Source: Patescibacteria group bacterium (GTDB lineage: Bacteria > Patescibacteriota > Minisyncoccia > Portnoybacterales > GWB1-42-6). Taken from it: a stretch of DNA of 5,837 nt. The translations under genes were made by a program, and so were the position numbers. Below are positions 5,746 through 5,837 of the stretch, piece by piece. The stretch is from positions 1 to 5,837 of the forward strand of contig JAHIST010000093.1 of the NCBI GenBank assembly GCA_018818145.1, given 5' to 3'. The notes under the pieces were generated by a model. The model saw only the letters and a program-made list of their open reading frames with translations, made no database searches and had not been told where the DNA came from. Each line of letters starts with the position of its first letter. Position 1 is the stretch's first letter.

Positions 5746-5793
5746 AATTCTAAAATAAAAACCCGATTTTTGCAACAAAAATCAGTTAGAATT
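5746..5793. repeat. Nested palindromes overlapping the yebC promoter
   Basis: The outer arms are AATTCTAA (5746-5753) and TTAGAATT (5786-5793). The inner arms are GATTTTTG (5765-5772) and CAAAAATC (5776-5783) around CAA. The -10 box lies in the outer left arm and the -35 box covers the inner loop. An operator or an extruding cruciform is possible; there is no proof of either. Confidence 0.5.
5747..5775 (-). promoter_or_regulatory. Candidate promoter of the yebC-ruvC operon
   Basis: On the minus strand TTGCAA (5770-5775, 4 of 6 for -35) and TAGAAT (5747-5752, 5 of 6 for -10) are spaced by 17 bp. The -10 box is identical to that of the acidic mini-gene promoter. Transcription would start near 5740, giving a leader of about 138 bases with the hairpins at 5634-5662 and 5671-5708. 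Confidence 0.55.
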
Positions 5794-5814
5794 TCTGTTT
5801 TAAAGCCAACAGAT

Positions 5815-5837
5815 CGGCTTGCCGAAGGGCTTGCCCT
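5815..5837. repeat. Tandem CTTG-centred palindromes at the window end
   Basis: CGGCTTGCCG (5815-5824) is followed after one base by AGGGCTTGCCCT (5826-5837), which may extend past the edge. Both are short GC stems around a CTTG loop, the same design as GGGGCAAGCCCC at 4374-4385. They may belong to one dispersed repeat family of this genome. Confidence 0.45.

Noticed and set aside
5765..5783. GATTTTTG/CAAAAATC hairpin as a terminator
   Set aside because: The stem is AT-rich with no GC core, and no clean T-run follows on the plus strand; it coincides with the yebC promoter.
1..5837. Recoded TGA (as in some Patescibacteria), CRISPR array, tRNA or rRNA
   Set aside because: All genes read full length with the standard table and end in TAA. 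No regularly spaced repeats, cloverleaf or rRNA-like sequence was seen.

Overview
The window is a compact, housekeeping-type stretch of bacterial chromosome, moderately AT-rich. It has short intergenic spacers, U-tract hairpin terminators and -35/-10 promoters of the standard sigma-70 type. All six reading frames I accept as genes end in TAA. The gene content is a replication clamp, a DciA-type helicase loader, a class A penicillin-binding protein with an Ig-like tail, RuvC and YebC. With the A-rich coding style and many short intergenic palindromes, this suggests a Patescibacteria/CPR (Parcubacteria-like) genome. That assignment is inference from style and content; no ribosomal RNA or other decisive marker is present. 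Nothing indicates a non-standard genetic code.

Layout. Positions 2-967 (+) hold the 3' part of dnaN (sliding clamp), whose true start lies upstream of the window. Sixteen bases later comes a small DUF721/DciA gene (984-1277, +). A bidirectional terminator (1312-1344) separates this pair from the convergent class A PBP gene (1360-3945, -). Upstream of the PBP gene on the same strand is a tiny complete transcription unit: a near-consensus promoter (4238-4266), a leader with a hairpin, a 44-residue Asp/Glu-rich reading frame (4038-4172) and a perfect terminator hairpin (4006-4039) whose stem includes part of the stop codon. A 112-bp inverted-repeat unit (4267-4378) starts directly beside the -35 box of that promoter. 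Then follow ruvC (4394-4867, -) and yebC (4874-5602, -), six bases apart and evidently one operon. The yebC leader and the far right end (5603-5837) carry no gene. They hold a promoter inside nested palindromes, a strong GC hairpin with an alternative partner, a duplicated dispersed-repeat motif, and CTTG-centred palindromes.

How the parts work together. DnaN and DciA belong to replication, as processivity clamp and replicative-helicase loading. RuvC resolves Holliday junctions. YebC is a TACO1-like translation factor, formerly annotated as a transcription regulator, that is often found next to ruv genes. The PBP polymerises and crosslinks peptidoglycan. The least explained part is the acidic mini-gene with its own promoter and terminator just upstream of the PBP gene. 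It may be a free-standing small acidic protein, or a leader peptide controlling read-through into the PBP gene; the sequence cannot decide between them.
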